This document shows positions 1 through 6,526 of a DNA stretch of 21,646 nt, piece after piece (position 1 is the first letter of the stretch; the number at the start of each line of letters is the position of its first letter). The stretch is from a virus. Location: positions 1 through 21,646 of IMG/VR virus record IMGVR_UViG_3300025789_000177; one strand, given 5' to 3'. A program made the position numbers and the translations under genes. A model generated the notes under the pieces. The model worked only from the letters and a program-made list of their open reading frames with translations. It made no database searches and had not been told where the DNA came from.

Positions 1-345
1 ACCGTCCGCTTCCTCGATCTGTTCCGGTGCCGTGAGTTGCACCCAGTTGGAGTCGGCATCGTTCACATACGACATGATGCCTGCAGCTTGAATCTGGCAG
101 GCACGGACTGCGGTCGTGTCAAAGAGTTGGGTCTCACGGTCAAAGTTTGGCCCGTACTGTTGGTTGAGGATGTACGATTTCCTCGGCATGCAATAGGTGG
201 CGAGGATCTGCCACATCTGCATCCAGTAGGAGGCATCGGCATCGAGCGCAGCCCACCGTGCAGCAATCTGCGCGGAGAGTTTCGTTTCGGAGACCTTGGG
301 TGTCTTTACACCTTCCTCACCGTTCTTGAGGTCATCCTTTGCCAT
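1..345 (-). CDS. Portal (head-tail connector) protein, 5' part only
   Basis: This is the N-terminal 115 residues of a podovirus-type portal, the dodecameric ring through which DNA enters the capsid and to which the tail is attached. The frame is open from ATG at 345 to the left edge, so the C-terminal part lies outside the window. Family hallmarks are visible: a W-x-x-I-x-x-Y-x-M-P-R stretch (WQILATYCMPRKS), followed by QLFDTTAVRACQIQAAGIMS and a W-V-Q-L segment. These match the N-terminal signature of T7-type connectors (Head-tail_con family). The start overlaps the stop of the upstream gene by one base (TAATG), which indicates translational coupling. A 14-bp palindrome of the phage-wide motif lies within codons 12-16. 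The family call rests on motif recognition only. Confidence 0.85.
   Translation of the reverse strand, partial: MAKDDLKNGEEGVKTPKVSETKLSAQIAARWAALDADASYWMQMWQILATYCMPRKSYILNQQYGPNFDRETQLFDTTAVRACQIQAAGIMSYVNDADSNWVQLTAPEQIEEADG
299..312 (-). promoter_or_regulatory. Palindromic site GGTGTnnnnACACC (intragenic, portal)
   Basis: The plus strand reads GGTGTCTTTACACC, with two perfect 5-bp arms and a 4-bp centre. It is one of four such palindromes in the window and is related to the intergenic GGTGTATATAC copies. It lies just inside the portal coding region, about 40 bases after the start. A role as an operator is inferred from recurrence. Confidence 0.4.
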
Positions 346-785
346 TATCGACCTAGGAGAGATCCCACTCCGGTTGCCGAGTTGACTGTGCCGTTCGGCC
401 CCGTTTGACCAGCAGCACCAATCGGTGCCTTAAGGAGGCTTCCTTGGAACCCAAAACCTGCTCCTGCCTGTGCAGCACCTTGTTGTTGCGCCATCGCAAT
501 ATCAACTGCTGACGAGGAGGGAGCAACTGGTGTTGCGGGTGGTGTTGGTGCTGCTGGAATGTTTATCGTCGGAGCAACTGGAACAGGAGGAAGACTGACA
601 GAGGGTGCCTTGGGAGCAGGTGCAAAGAGTTCGGTGCCTAGAAACCCTCCAGCACCCTTGGCTAGGAAAAGCTGCTCTTTTTCCTCACCGCGATGGGGAG
701 GGAATGGCACACCACCTGCGATTGCCATCTCCGGTGCCAAAAGCACAAAGATGTCCGATATGAAAGAGTACAAAGCGTTGATCAT
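345..785 (-). CDS. Pro/Ala-rich virion-associated hypothetical protein
   Basis: This 146-aa protein lies between the terminase operon and the portal. The N-terminus is mildly hydrophobic (MINALYSFISDIFVLLAPEM). The middle (about residues 55-95) is a low-complexity linker rich in Pro, Ala and Val, and the C-terminus is Gly/Ala-rich with Q-G-A-A-Q-A-G and G-V-G-S-L-L-G segments. I recognise no domain. Small Pro-rich proteins next to the portal are common in podovirus-like genomes, which suggests a minor structural or assembly role, but this is inference. It is the first gene after a 33-base gap carrying a copy of the GGTGTATATAC element, so it probably heads the portal operon. An internal ATG at residue 20 (position 728) is an alternative start. 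Confidence 0.7.
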   Translation of the reverse strand: MINALYSFISDIFVLLAPEMAIAGGVPFPPHRGEEKEQLFLAKGAGGFLGTELFAPAPKAPSVSLPPVPVAPTINIPAAPTPPATPVAPSSSAVDIAMAQQQGAAQAGAGFGFQGSLLKAPIGAAGQTGPNGTVNSATGVGSLLGR

Positions 786-793
786 TGCCGTGG

Positions 794-822
794 TGATTAT
801 CGTATATACACCACCGTCTCAA
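794..822 (-). promoter_or_regulatory. Candidate promoter/operator of the portal operon (GGTGTATATAC copy)
   Basis: An exact copy of the recurrent 11-mer (GTATATACACC on plus, 802-812) fills the short gap before the Pro-rich gene. On the minus strand, TTGAGA (817-822) precedes it and GATAAT (796-801) follows, resembling -35 and -10 boxes. The spacer is only 15 bases, or 17 if TAATCA (794-799) is the -10 box. The block AAAATCGGTTG immediately upstream is also present before the terminase operon. Confidence 0.5.
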
Positions 823-1169
823 CCGATTTTGTGGGTGAGTCGAAAGATTTTTTGCCACGGGTAGACCCGCAGATCGTTCTTTCGTTCAAAAGAGACATAG
901 GGAAGGGGATGTGTGGCGCAGGCGAAAGCCATGTGGATTGGGCCTGACCAAAGGTATAGGTGCCAGCAGTCGTGGTACTCAAAGTCATTGACCCATGGGT
1001 TGACGATGTCCCTGTACCCTGCAGCCACGCACACGGGCCTCGCCATGATAAAGATGGTCGGATTGCTGACCACGATGCCATGGAGCATGTGGGCCTCTAG
1101 ATCCTCGGCAAAAGTTCTCGCGCATGCTTCCTGCTGGTAGACTGCTGCTGCTCGTTCGACGGGTTTCAT
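819..1169 (-). CDS. Conserved-looking hypothetical phage protein downstream of terminase
   Basis: This 116-aa protein is translationally coupled to the terminase large subunit by an ATGA overlap. It is rich in aromatic residues, with a WHLYLWSGP segment around residues 69-77 and a C-terminal YVSFERKNDLRVYPWQKI stretch. A protein of this size and style often sits between terminase and portal in podovirus-like phages, but I cannot name a family. The N-terminal helix (residues 4-27) followed by alternating beta-like segments suggests a compact fold. No catalytic motif is evident. It ends beside the candidate promoter of the next operon. Confidence 0.75.
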   Translation of the reverse strand: MKPVERAAAVYQQEACARTFAEDLEAHMLHGIVVSNPTIFIMARPVCVAAGYRDIVNPWVNDFEYHDCWHLYLWSGPIHMAFACATHPLPYVSFERKNDLRVYPWQKIFRLTHKIG

Positions 1170-2485
1170 GCTCCCTTGAATCCCATTTTGGCATTCTTGA
1201 AGCGTCTCGGTGCGTACCCGTAGTCGATGCGCTGCGGGATGGCCCTGCGGTCTATCACGAGACCGTGTTTGATAGCTTGGAAAGCAATCGAGAAAGCGTC
1301 CGCTGCATGGGAAGCATGGTCATGAATGGGGATGTCACGAATCGTGATTCCATCCGTCTCGGACTTGCTTGCGTATTGGTCGAGCGCATCGAGACCCAAC
1401 TGACACCCTGCCTCGTTGAATCCCACCCTTGGGAATGCCTCCAGTGCGAGGTTCACACCATCCCACACGGAGTTCTGTCTGGGCACGGGGACGACATTCT
1501 GAAGACCTGCTACCTGCAGTTGGTTCTGCCAGAGTCCACCGTTGGAAGTGGCACCGTCATGCGGTATTAGGTGGGCAGCGTAAGCGTATTGCTTGTCCAT
1601 GAGTCTCTTGGCCCACTCCGCAGGTGTTCCGCAGTCATGGGAACCAAACAGACTCTCCAGAAACACGATCCTGTCACCGATGAGTTGGAACACCCACACA
1701 CGCATGTTGAGAGGTGCTCCCAGATCCCACGAGGTGAACACGGGTGACTCCCTGTGCCAGAGGATGTCGTTGCTGATCCTGTGTTGCCTCCGTGCATCGT
1801 CGATGTACCGAGCGTAGATGGCACCCAGCTTGCCCACAGAGAAGTCACACTCCATCTCCTGACGGTAGAGGTGCTCCGGTGTGCCTGCCTTGATGCTGGC
1901 AAGTTCATTCGGGTCGATGATGTTGCTCTCGCTTGCCTTGAGCATGAGGGAGAACCATTCCGGATCGGTCAAGGATTGCTGCCACATGCGCCACAGGAAT
2001 CCCCGTCCCTTGGGAGTGCCAGAGAAGATGCACCACCCATGGTAATCGAGAAGGGTGGGACGGATGACCGAGTACCATGCCTGCGGATCCAGATCAGAGA
2101 CCTCATCAAGAACGACACCATCGAGGTACACGCCACGGAGACGCTCAAAAGCATCACCGGAGTAGAGTCGGATGGTCGCCTTGTTCGGAAGGGTGACCAT
2201 GAGATCCTGCTCGTTGTGCTTCACATTCGGTATCCTTTCGGTGAACTGCTTCAAATACATCCAAGCGATATTGCGGATCTGATCACGGGTTGGCCCGACC
2301 ATGGCATACCTGCATGGTGGGCCTTGCCTTTTGAAGGTCATGGCCCTCTTCACCATGTCCATGACGGCATGGTAACTTTTGCCACTGCGTCGATGCGCTA
2401 CCACGCACCCGAACCGTTGCTTCCTATCGATGAAGGGACGGAACTGCTCTCTGGGATCGAGATGGAATTTGATTTTCAGAGGCAT
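1166..2485 (-). CDS. terL: Terminase large subunit (packaging ATPase/nuclease)
   Basis: This is the packaging motor that cuts concatemeric DNA and pumps it through the portal. At 439 aa it has family-typical length and both domains. In the ATPase domain, Walker A is HRRSGKS (residues 31-37), Walker B is GVVLDE (123-128) and the coupling motif is SGTPKG (155-160). The RNase H-like nuclease domain has candidate metal-binding acids in TSWDLG (D254), IPHDG (D310) and HAADAF (D396). The start at 2485 overlaps the upstream gene by 10 bases, and the stop overlaps the next start (ATGA). The small subunit is not directly adjacent: a coiled-coil gene separates them. No frameshift or missing motif is seen. 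Confidence 0.95.
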   Translation of the reverse strand: MPLKIKFHLDPREQFRPFIDRKQRFGCVVAHRRSGKSYHAVMDMVKRAMTFKRQGPPCRYAMVGPTRDQIRNIAWMYLKQFTERIPNVKHNEQDLMVTLPNKATIRLYSGDAFERLRGVYLDGVVLDEVSDLDPQAWYSVIRPTLLDYHGWCIFSGTPKGRGFLWRMWQQSLTDPEWFSLMLKASESNIIDPNELASIKAGTPEHLYRQEMECDFSVGKLGAIYARYIDDARRQHRISNDILWHRESPVFTSWDLGAPLNMRVWVFQLIGDRIVFLESLFGSHDCGTPAEWAKRLMDKQYAYAAHLIPHDGATSNGGLWQNQLQVAGLQNVVPVPRQNSVWDGVNLALEAFPRVGFNEAGCQLGLDALDQYASKSETDGITIRDIPIHDHASHAADAFSIAFQAIKHGLVIDRRAIPQRIDYGYAPRRFKNAKMGFKGA

Positions 2486-3429
2486 TTGAGCTTCTGGATC
2501 TCGTCGCGGAGGTAATGCAGGGAATACTCAATCGACTGAAATACTCGGCAAGTGTAGAAATCATTTTGCTTGTCCGCGTATTGGTCGATGTCTTTTAGCT
2601 CATCTTCCAGCGGCATCTCTTCCTGCTTTGGCAACGGGCGGAGGGTGCGGGCCTTTACCAAGCCATCCCAATATCCGACTTTATATCCGACAGATGACTT
2701 TGCGGTTTGCCAGTCTTTTTCGGGCCACTGGATCTCATCCCCTTCTTGGATTATTTCGTCAGGGCCAAGCTCTCGCCATTCGGGTTCAGTTATTCGAGAA
2801 TCTTGGATAACTGGTTCCTCTGGCGCGGTGGCGAGTGCGGCTAGTTCTTCGCGTAGCTCTTTTAGACCGCATTCGCAGACAGCGAACATGCAACTAGAGA
2901 TTGGGCATAGGCGGTCGTGCTGTGTGTATTCATCTAGGTTTTCACATAGCTCACGGAGCCTTTCGACCTCGGCTTCTAGTTTGAGATTCATTTCTCCGAC
3001 TGGCTCACAAACGTAGCACGATCCTTGGCATCCTCTTTTGAAACGCTCAATTTCCTCCTTGAGCCTTGCGACATCGCTAGTTTTCTCGGCGAGGCGTTCA
3101 GCAGCTTCCTCTAGTGCTGGAGAGAGTTCTTTGTCTGGCCTGTGGAGTTTAATGACATCTTCCGCGAGTGCGGCATATCTTTTGCGCTCCTCACTTGTCA
3201 TGTCATTGCAGGATGATCTCAACTCAGAAGCGATGCGGGTACCTTCGCTCACTGGTTCCTCTGACGCGGGGGCGAGTGCTTCCTTTGCAAGCAACTCACA
3301 AGCCCTCCTGTCTCTGTTGTAAGTTCCATCTGGACGCATGGGTGCGGCGATAAGTTCAAGGGCTTTACGGAGCCTTGCGACCTCGTTGGTTTTCTCGTCG
3401 AGTTCTTTGTTAAAAATTTCGGAGTTCAT
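2476..3429 (-). CDS. Coiled-coil, cysteine-containing hypothetical protein between terminase subunits
   Basis: This 317-aa acidic protein has several predicted coiled-coil stretches (about residues 1-27, 103-130 and 147-170). It contains internally repeated segments: EKTNEVARLRKALE near the N-terminus resembles EKTSDVARLKEEIE in the middle, and a short A-x-EEPV motif occurs near residues 54 and 203. Cysteines cluster in a C-x3-C-x2-C group (near residues 134-141) and in CPISSCMFAVCEC (near 175-187), which might bind zinc. The gene overlaps both neighbours (ATGA from the small terminase, 10 bases into terL), so it belongs to the packaging operon. I recognise no family. A scaffold or adaptor role in packaging is possible but unproven. 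Confidence 0.75.
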   Translation of the reverse strand: MNSEIFNKELDEKTNEVARLRKALELIAAPMRPDGTYNRDRRACELLAKEALAPASEEPVSEGTRIASELRSSCNDMTSEERKRYAALAEDVIKLHRPDKELSPALEEAAERLAEKTSDVARLKEEIERFKRGCQGSCYVCEPVGEMNLKLEAEVERLRELCENLDEYTQHDRLCPISSCMFAVCECGLKELREELAALATAPEEPVIQDSRITEPEWRELGPDEIIQEGDEIQWPEKDWQTAKSSVGYKVGYWDGLVKARTLRPLPKQEEMPLEDELKDIDQYADKQNDFYTCRVFQSIEYSLHYLRDEIQKLKCL

Positions 3430-3794
3430 TCAACCCTCTGTCCTCCGATGTAGACCTCGACCTCCATGTTCTGGGTGATGTCGATTTTCTCTGGCTCGTT
3501 CCATCCCTGTGCCTTGGCAAGGATCTCGGCATACTTGGGAGCATGGGGGTGCTCCTCATTGATGAACCGAGCGTGTACCGTTCGGATGAAGTTCTGCCTG
3601 CTGATTTCCAGTGCTGACTCTGTCTTCTGTCTCAACTCTGTAATCCTTTCGGATACTTTCGGATCTTTGGCGATCTCGCAGGCACTCGATTCCGACCCAG
3701 AATACCCTGCTTTTTTGGCAGCTTCCTTGAGAGTCGCACCGGATGCCAGTGCGATGGCGAGTTTTTCCTGCTTGGGATTGAGTTTAGATGCCAT
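3426..3794 (-). CDS. terS: Terminase small subunit-like DNA-binding protein
   Basis: The 122-aa product starts LNPKQEKLAIALASG, followed by EAAKKAGYSGSESSACEIAKDPKVSERITEL. This is the helix-turn-helix pattern (KQ-x-K, AA-x-x-AGY, N/D-P-K-V) of phage terminase small subunits that recognise the packaging site. The C-terminal half would oligomerise or contact the large subunit. The ATG at 3794 is chosen because GGAG lies seven bases upstream. An in-frame ATG at 3812 is possible but would overlap the upstream gene further and lacks that ribosome site. The stop overlaps the next start (ATGA). The position in the packaging operon supports the call. Confidence 0.8.
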   Translation of the reverse strand: MASKLNPKQEKLAIALASGATLKEAAKKAGYSGSESSACEIAKDPKVSERITELRQKTESALEISRQNFIRTVHARFINEEHPHAPKYAEILAKAQGWNEPEKIDITQNMEVEVYIGGQRVE

Positions 3795-4131
3795 CTTTTT
3801 TCTCCAAGTCATTGATCATGTGATCGATAAACCACTTGGCTTTCTTGAGATCCTCGACTGCTTTGTTGGGATCTTTCTCGCCTGCACGGTAGATGTACTT
3901 GATGGCAGCACCCTTGGGAAAAGAGAGGTGACCGATCATGTCGATCAGTTCTATCCCTTTGGGGTTGTTCGTGTAGTGCTTGGGGTGATTGACTGCATCA
4001 ACCGTGAGTCCCTCATCACCGTTCTTTCCTTTGGAACGGCAAGGCTTGCAGTAATACCACTGAACATTGCCAGTGGCATTACCGCATGCGAGGCATGAAT
4101 TGGATCCGTGATTAGAACGGGAGGTCGTCAT
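3784..4131 (-). CDS. DUF3310 protein with N-terminal zinc ribbon
   Basis: The 115-aa product contains the DUF3310 signature: VNHPKHYTNNPKGIELIDMI, then FPKGAAIKYIYRAGEKD and EDLKKAKWFIDHMI. This small phage domain is widespread, and its biochemical role is uncertain (nucleotide metabolism has been suggested). Ahead of it lies CLACG...YYCKPC, a four-cysteine zinc-ribbon pattern at roughly residues 12-33. The ATG at 4131 lies inside the last codons of the SSB gene. An upstream in-frame ATG at 4170 would add 13 residues and is an alternative. The C-terminus overlaps the small terminase start. Confidence 0.8.
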   Translation of the reverse strand: MTTSRSNHGSNSCLACGNATGNVQWYYCKPCRSKGKNGDEGLTVDAVNHPKHYTNNPKGIELIDMIGHLSFPKGAAIKYIYRAGEKDPNKAVEDLKKAKWFIDHMINDLEKKDGI

Positions 4132-4423
4132 CCTTTTCGGCGGGTGCGTACCCATTTGCTTTTTCGGCATTGTGACGCTTTACGGCATCACTCTCTGGGA
4201 ACTCGCTTTTCTTCTGTCCGATGGTCTTCCAGTTGCCGAGGATCGGCATCTTGATGTCCTCGTCCTTGTCTTTGCCTTGGGTCAGGAATCCCTCGTTGCC
4301 GTAATCATCCGGACGGTCGAAAAGAATGATCTCTGCAAAGATTGCCTTTTCGCCATTCTTGCGGGTGACATGCTTGAAACGGGCCTTGTCTAGCTTGGTG
4401 ACATCGAGTTGGAACTTGATCAT
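4112..4423 (-). CDS. ssb: Single-stranded DNA-binding protein with DDDLPF tail
   Basis: This 103-aa protein would coat single-stranded DNA during phage replication and recombination. It ends EKDDDLPF, the acidic tip with a terminal Phe that SSB proteins use to recruit partners. Upstream are KFQLDVTKLDKARF, KAIFAEIILFDRPDDYGNEGFLTQ and a KMPILGNWKTI segment, consistent with a small OB-fold. The ATG at 4423 follows the previous stop by one base. A longer reading frame to 4471 exists but would overlap that gene almost wholly in another frame. It is the second gene after the tandem GGTGTATATAC copies, so it is co-transcribed with packaging genes rather than with the ERF block. Confidence 0.8.
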   Translation of the reverse strand: MIKFQLDVTKLDKARFKHVTRKNGEKAIFAEIILFDRPDDYGNEGFLTQGKDKDEDIKMPILGNWKTIGQKKSEFPESDAVKRHNAEKANGYAPAEKDDDLPF

Positions 4424-4424
4424 A

Positions 4425-4583
4425 TTATTTGTAAATGACTGTGGTTTTGTTGTTTTTCTTGAGAAAGACACGCCCCGTGTAGGGGTTGTCTCTCTTTAGA
4501 TCGGGAAAGTTCTTGTTGAACTTTGAAAAGTTGTCAGATCGACGGTCGCCTTTGCCCTGTGACCTTGGTTTGAAGACACTCAT
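4425..4583 (-). CDS. Small basic hypothetical protein
   Basis: This 52-aa lysine- and arginine-rich product (MSVFKPRSQGKGDRRSDNF...) is the first gene after the 73-base gap that carries two motif copies, so it heads the packaging operon. It ends one base before the SSB start (TAATATG), which suggests coupling. It has a KFNKNFPDLKRDNPYTG core and a basic FLKKNNKTTVIYK end that is likely a beta strand. No family is recognised. Nucleic-acid binding would fit its charge but is inference. Confidence 0.65.
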   Translation of the reverse strand: MSVFKPRSQGKGDRRSDNFSKFNKNFPDLKRDNPYTGRVFLKKNNKTTVIYK

Positions 4584-4601
4584 TGCTTTGAAAGTCCGGT
4601 G

Positions 4602-4651
4602 AGTTTACTGGTGCCGATATATACACCGCAACCGATTTTTGTATATACACC
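4602..4651 (-). promoter_or_regulatory. Tandem GGTGTATATAC copies: candidate promoter of the packaging operon
   Basis: The gap between the helicase loader and the small basic gene holds two copies in the same orientation. One is exact (GTATATACACC on plus, 4641-4651) and one has a mismatch (ATATATACACC, 4617-4627), 24 bases apart. Between them is AAAAATCGGTTG (minus strand), shared with the portal-operon gap. TTGCGG (4626-4631) with TAAACT (4602-4607) at 18 bases could be -35 and -10 boxes. The motif recurrence is seen directly; the promoter role is inferred. Confidence 0.55.
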
Positions 4652-4656
4652 CATGG

Positions 4657-5349
4657 TCAGGCAATTTTCACGATCTGGGAGAACTCTGCCAACCTGCGGA
4701 CGATGGCATCTCCTCTGTCAGCAGAGAACATGGCAAGGAGTCCACGGGCATCCGAATTGCTCGTCCAGATGATCGGGAGTCGGCGCGATGTCCTGTACTC
4801 CAGAAGGTCGTAGAGTTCTGATTCTGCACGGTCGGTCATGCGGTTCTTGCCGAGGTCGTCGAGCAGGAGGACGCAGGCACTCCTGCAGAGTTGCAGGATG
4901 TTCTGGGCAATGCTCTTGGTGGCGGGGTTGTCCGCGAACTGGTTGGCAGAGTTGAGTGCCAAATCGGTTGCCGTGATGTAATAGGTGTTCCGCTTCTCCT
5001 CATGCATCCGGTGGAGGAGTGCTATCGTGGCACGGGTTTTCCCTTTGCCAGACCTTCCGATGATCCCGATTCCCTTGGGTTGGTACTGCCAAAATTCGGT
5101 GACTGCGGTTATTTCCTTTGGAATCCTCGAAATGTCGGTGTCGTGGTAGATCGGAGGGATCATGAGGTTCCAGCGAGTTTTAGATGCCTCCCTGCGCTTT
5201 CTAGAGGCATTCTCGTGATCCTCTTGCGATGCCTTTTCGCAGCATGGGTCGCAATATCGAGGCTCAAAGATTTGCCTGCCATGGAAAATGACGGGTTCGT
5301 AGGTGAAGTTGATCCCGCAGGTCATGCAGGTGGATGTTTGAAGAGTCAT
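4657..5349 (-). CDS. DnaC-like helicase loader (AAA+ ATPase) with N-terminal zinc motif
   Basis: This 230-aa protein would load the replicative helicase at the phage origin. Its AAA+ core shows Walker A GRSGKGKT (98-105), Walker B LLLDD (161-165), a TSN sensor-1 (196-198) and a C-terminal RR pair (218-219) fitting an arginine finger. The N-terminus has C-x2-C (8, 11) and C-x2-C (33, 36), a zinc ribbon that may contact helicase or DNA. The ATG at 5349 lies just after the stop of the DUF1376 gene. An upstream ATG at 5370 would add seven residues and overlap that gene. Adjacency to the DUF1376 gene resembles the lambda O-P pair. The downstream gap marks the end of the early operon. Confidence 0.9.
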   Translation of the reverse strand: MTLQTSTCMTCGINFTYEPVIFHGRQIFEPRYCDPCCEKASQEDHENASRKRREASKTRWNLMIPPIYHDTDISRIPKEITAVTEFWQYQPKGIGIIGRSGKGKTRATIALLHRMHEEKRNTYYITATDLALNSANQFADNPATKSIAQNILQLCRSACVLLLDDLGKNRMTDRAESELYDLLEYRTSRRLPIIWTSNSDARGLLAMFSADRGDAIVRRLAEFSQIVKIA

Positions 5350-5353
5350 GGGA

Positions 5354-5980
5354 TTAGAATGCGGATACAAAAGGTGATTGGGTTGTTGCGGTTTGCTGGA
5401 TGGGAGTGTCGATCCGGTTCAGCCAGTTGACGACGAACCTGCGGGTCTTCTGCTTTCCCCTGCGGGTGGATAACCACGCATCCATCTTGCGGGACTCTGC
5501 CTCGATGTTGATGTGGGGATAGTTTCCCTTGAGGGATGCCATCCACTCATCGTCCGAGAGTTTTGGAGTCGGTTGCGCTTTTTGCGCGACTGTCTTCTTA
5601 TATGTATTAAGTAATGAGTCTTTCGTATTAAGTAGCAAGCGTTCGCTATGCGAACGGTCAGCGTTCGGTGTGCGTTCGCTATGCGTTCGCTTTGATAGTG
5701 CCGACTGCCTTGCCTTCTCGGATCGTTCGTATGCTTTCTCAAGTTCCTTATTCACAACCGGATGGATGAAACCCTCGTCGGTTGCGGTGAAGAACTCGTT
5801 CAGCACGATGAGAACCGTCTCCTCGGACATGCGTACCTTCCTTGCGAGTCCATCGAGTGAGATGGGACGCTCGGTGTCGTAGGCAATGTCGAGGAGTCTG
5901 CGGTAGCATAGATCCTCGTCATTGGTCAGGTGGACGGTAGCGTGTGCGTATGCCTTGATGTCGAACTGGTAGTAGTGCAT
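5354..5980 (-). CDS. DUF1376 replication protein (candidate initiator)
   Basis: The 208-aa product begins HYYQFDIKAYAHATVHLTNDE, then DLCYRRLLDIAYDTERPI, the classic DUF1376 (YdaU-type) signature found in phage replication modules. Residues 1-80 form a winged-helix-like domain. Residues about 95-128 are a hydrophilic linker, and a second basic region (RKMDAWLSTRRGKQKTRRFVVNWLNR) follows. The linker is encoded by repeated GCGTTCGC elements and an AT-rich stretch that resemble an origin. The start is the ATG sharing its A with the upstream stop (TGATG, 5980). An earlier in-frame ATG would add seven residues and overlap more. The DnaC-like gene directly follows. An initiator role is inferred from context. 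Confidence 0.85.
   Translation of the reverse strand: MHYYQFDIKAYAHATVHLTNDEDLCYRRLLDIAYDTERPISLDGLARKVRMSEETVLIVLNEFFTATDEGFIHPVVNKELEKAYERSEKARQSALSKRTHSERTPNADRSHSERLLLNTKDSLLNTYKKTVAQKAQPTPKLSDDEWMASLKGNYPHINIEAESRKMDAWLSTRRGKQKTRRFVVNWLNRIDTPIQQTATTQSPFVSAF
5596..5690. repeat. Iteron-like repeats plus AT-rich block: candidate replication origin
   Basis: Inside the DUF1376 gene lie three exact GCGTTCGC copies (5639-5646, 5672-5679, 5683-5690), a near copy GCGTTCGG (5661-5668) and an inverted GCGAACG (5650-5656). The first and inverted copies form the hairpin CGTTCGC-TAT-GCGAACG (5640-5656). Directly beside them is an AT-rich stretch with two GTATTAAGTA repeats (5604-5613 and 5625-5634, period 21). 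Iterons next to an AT-rich segment within the initiator gene is the plan of the lambda origin. Origin function is inference. Confidence 0.5.
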
Positions 5981-6312
5981 CAGAACGATTCCTCGATCCA
6001 CATCCCCTTCTTGCGGGTGAATGCCTTGAACTGGAATTGTGTGAAGATGGTCGCTGCGACCTTAATCTTGACCCGTGCGTCATCCTCCCAGAATCCCTTC
6101 ACCTCGTGCAGTTCGATAATGTCGTCTTTCGACACCACCATGAAGTCCGGTGTGTAGGTCGTGTTGGGTGCCAGCTTCAACTTGATCGGTTCAAACATGA
6201 ACGATTGGATCTCGCCTGCCATAGCGGACATCTTGAGAGACTCCGCATATGCCTGCTCCAGTTTGTTCATGGTTCCCGCGACACGGGGTGCCCTTGCTCT
6301 AGCGAACCTCAT
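5980..6312 (-). CDS. DUF1064 PD-(D/E)xK nuclease-like protein
   Basis: This 110-aa product carries the DUF1064 pattern: NKLEQAYAESL, EPIKLKLAPNTTYTPDF and IELHEVKGFW. The acidic residues in TPDF (D56) and E70-x-K72 form a PD-(D/E)xK nuclease core like that of VRR-type and Holliday-junction nucleases. The length suits a minimal resolvase-like enzyme. Phages carry this family among recombination genes, so it may process branched intermediates. The start at 6312 is coupled by ATGA to the upstream gene. An internal ATG at 6270 (MNKLEQ) would remove a basic N-terminal tail. The protein family is clear, but its substrate is inferred. Confidence 0.85.
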   Translation of the reverse strand: MRFARARAPRVAGTMNKLEQAYAESLKMSAMAGEIQSFMFEPIKLKLAPNTTYTPDFMVVSKDDIIELHEVKGFWEDDARVKIKVAATIFTQFQFKAFTRKKGMWIEESF

Positions 6313-6509
6313 TCGACTTCCTCCTCTGGCATTTCAAAGGCTGCGATGACGGCATCCTTGGGAAGGTCGATTTCCAACCTCCCCATGGTAAGTCCCAGCA
6401 GGAATCCTGCCTTCCACCGTTGTTCGGGAGTGGGGATACGGTTGCCTTCTGCAAGCATCCGGACACCTTCCTGCTCCCAGTATTCTTCTGCAATTTGTTG
6501 GTCGTTCAT
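6309..6509 (-). CDS. Small acidic hypothetical protein
   Basis: This 66-aa product (MNDQQIAEEYWEQEGVRMLA..., ending EMPEEEVE) is helix-rich and acidic, with no family recognised. The ATG at 6509 lies immediately after a GGTGTATATAC copy, whose GAGGTG portion sits eight bases upstream and could act as the ribosome-binding site. A longer frame runs upstream but would overlap the preceding gene. It is coupled by ATGA to the DUF1064 nuclease, so it probably serves in the same early operon. Confidence 0.7.
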   Translation of the reverse strand: MNDQQIAEEYWEQEGVRMLAEGNRIPTPEQRWKAGFLLGLTMGRLEIDLPKDAVIAAFEMPEEEVE

Positions 6510-6510
6510 T

Positions 6511-6521
6511 GTATATACACC
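6511..6521 (-). promoter_or_regulatory. GGTGTATATAC copy between early genes
   Basis: An exact 11-mer occupies most of the 17-base gap between the winged-helix gene and the 66-aa gene. The preceding GA creates GAGGTG, a good Shine-Dalgarno at eight bases from the ATG. Here the element may therefore serve translation as well as, or instead of, transcription. Confidence 0.45.
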
Positions 6522-6526
6522 TCTGG

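Noticed and set aside
1754-2515. 253-aa plus-strand open frame opposite the terminase
   Set aside because: It is antisense to a well-supported terminase with all motifs, shows no recognisable domain, and its openness follows from the codon bias of the real gene.
3466-4098. 210-aa plus-strand open frame
   Set aside because: It runs across the antisense of two real genes (small terminase and DUF3310) and shows no domain pattern.
4425-4471. Longer N-terminus for the SSB protein starting at 4471
   Set aside because: It would translate the 3' end of the preceding small basic gene in another frame. The ATG at 4423 directly after that gene's stop fits the coupling seen throughout the window.
5596-5690. 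CRISPR array
   Set aside because: The repeats are only 8-10 bases, irregularly spaced and within a coding region. No direct repeats of 23 or more bases with unique spacers are present, and no cas adaptation genes exist despite the Cas4-like nuclease.
5529-5882. 117-aa plus-strand open frame across the iteron region
   Set aside because: It is antisense to the DUF1376 gene, and its Ser/Arg-rich sequence simply reflects the complement of that gene.
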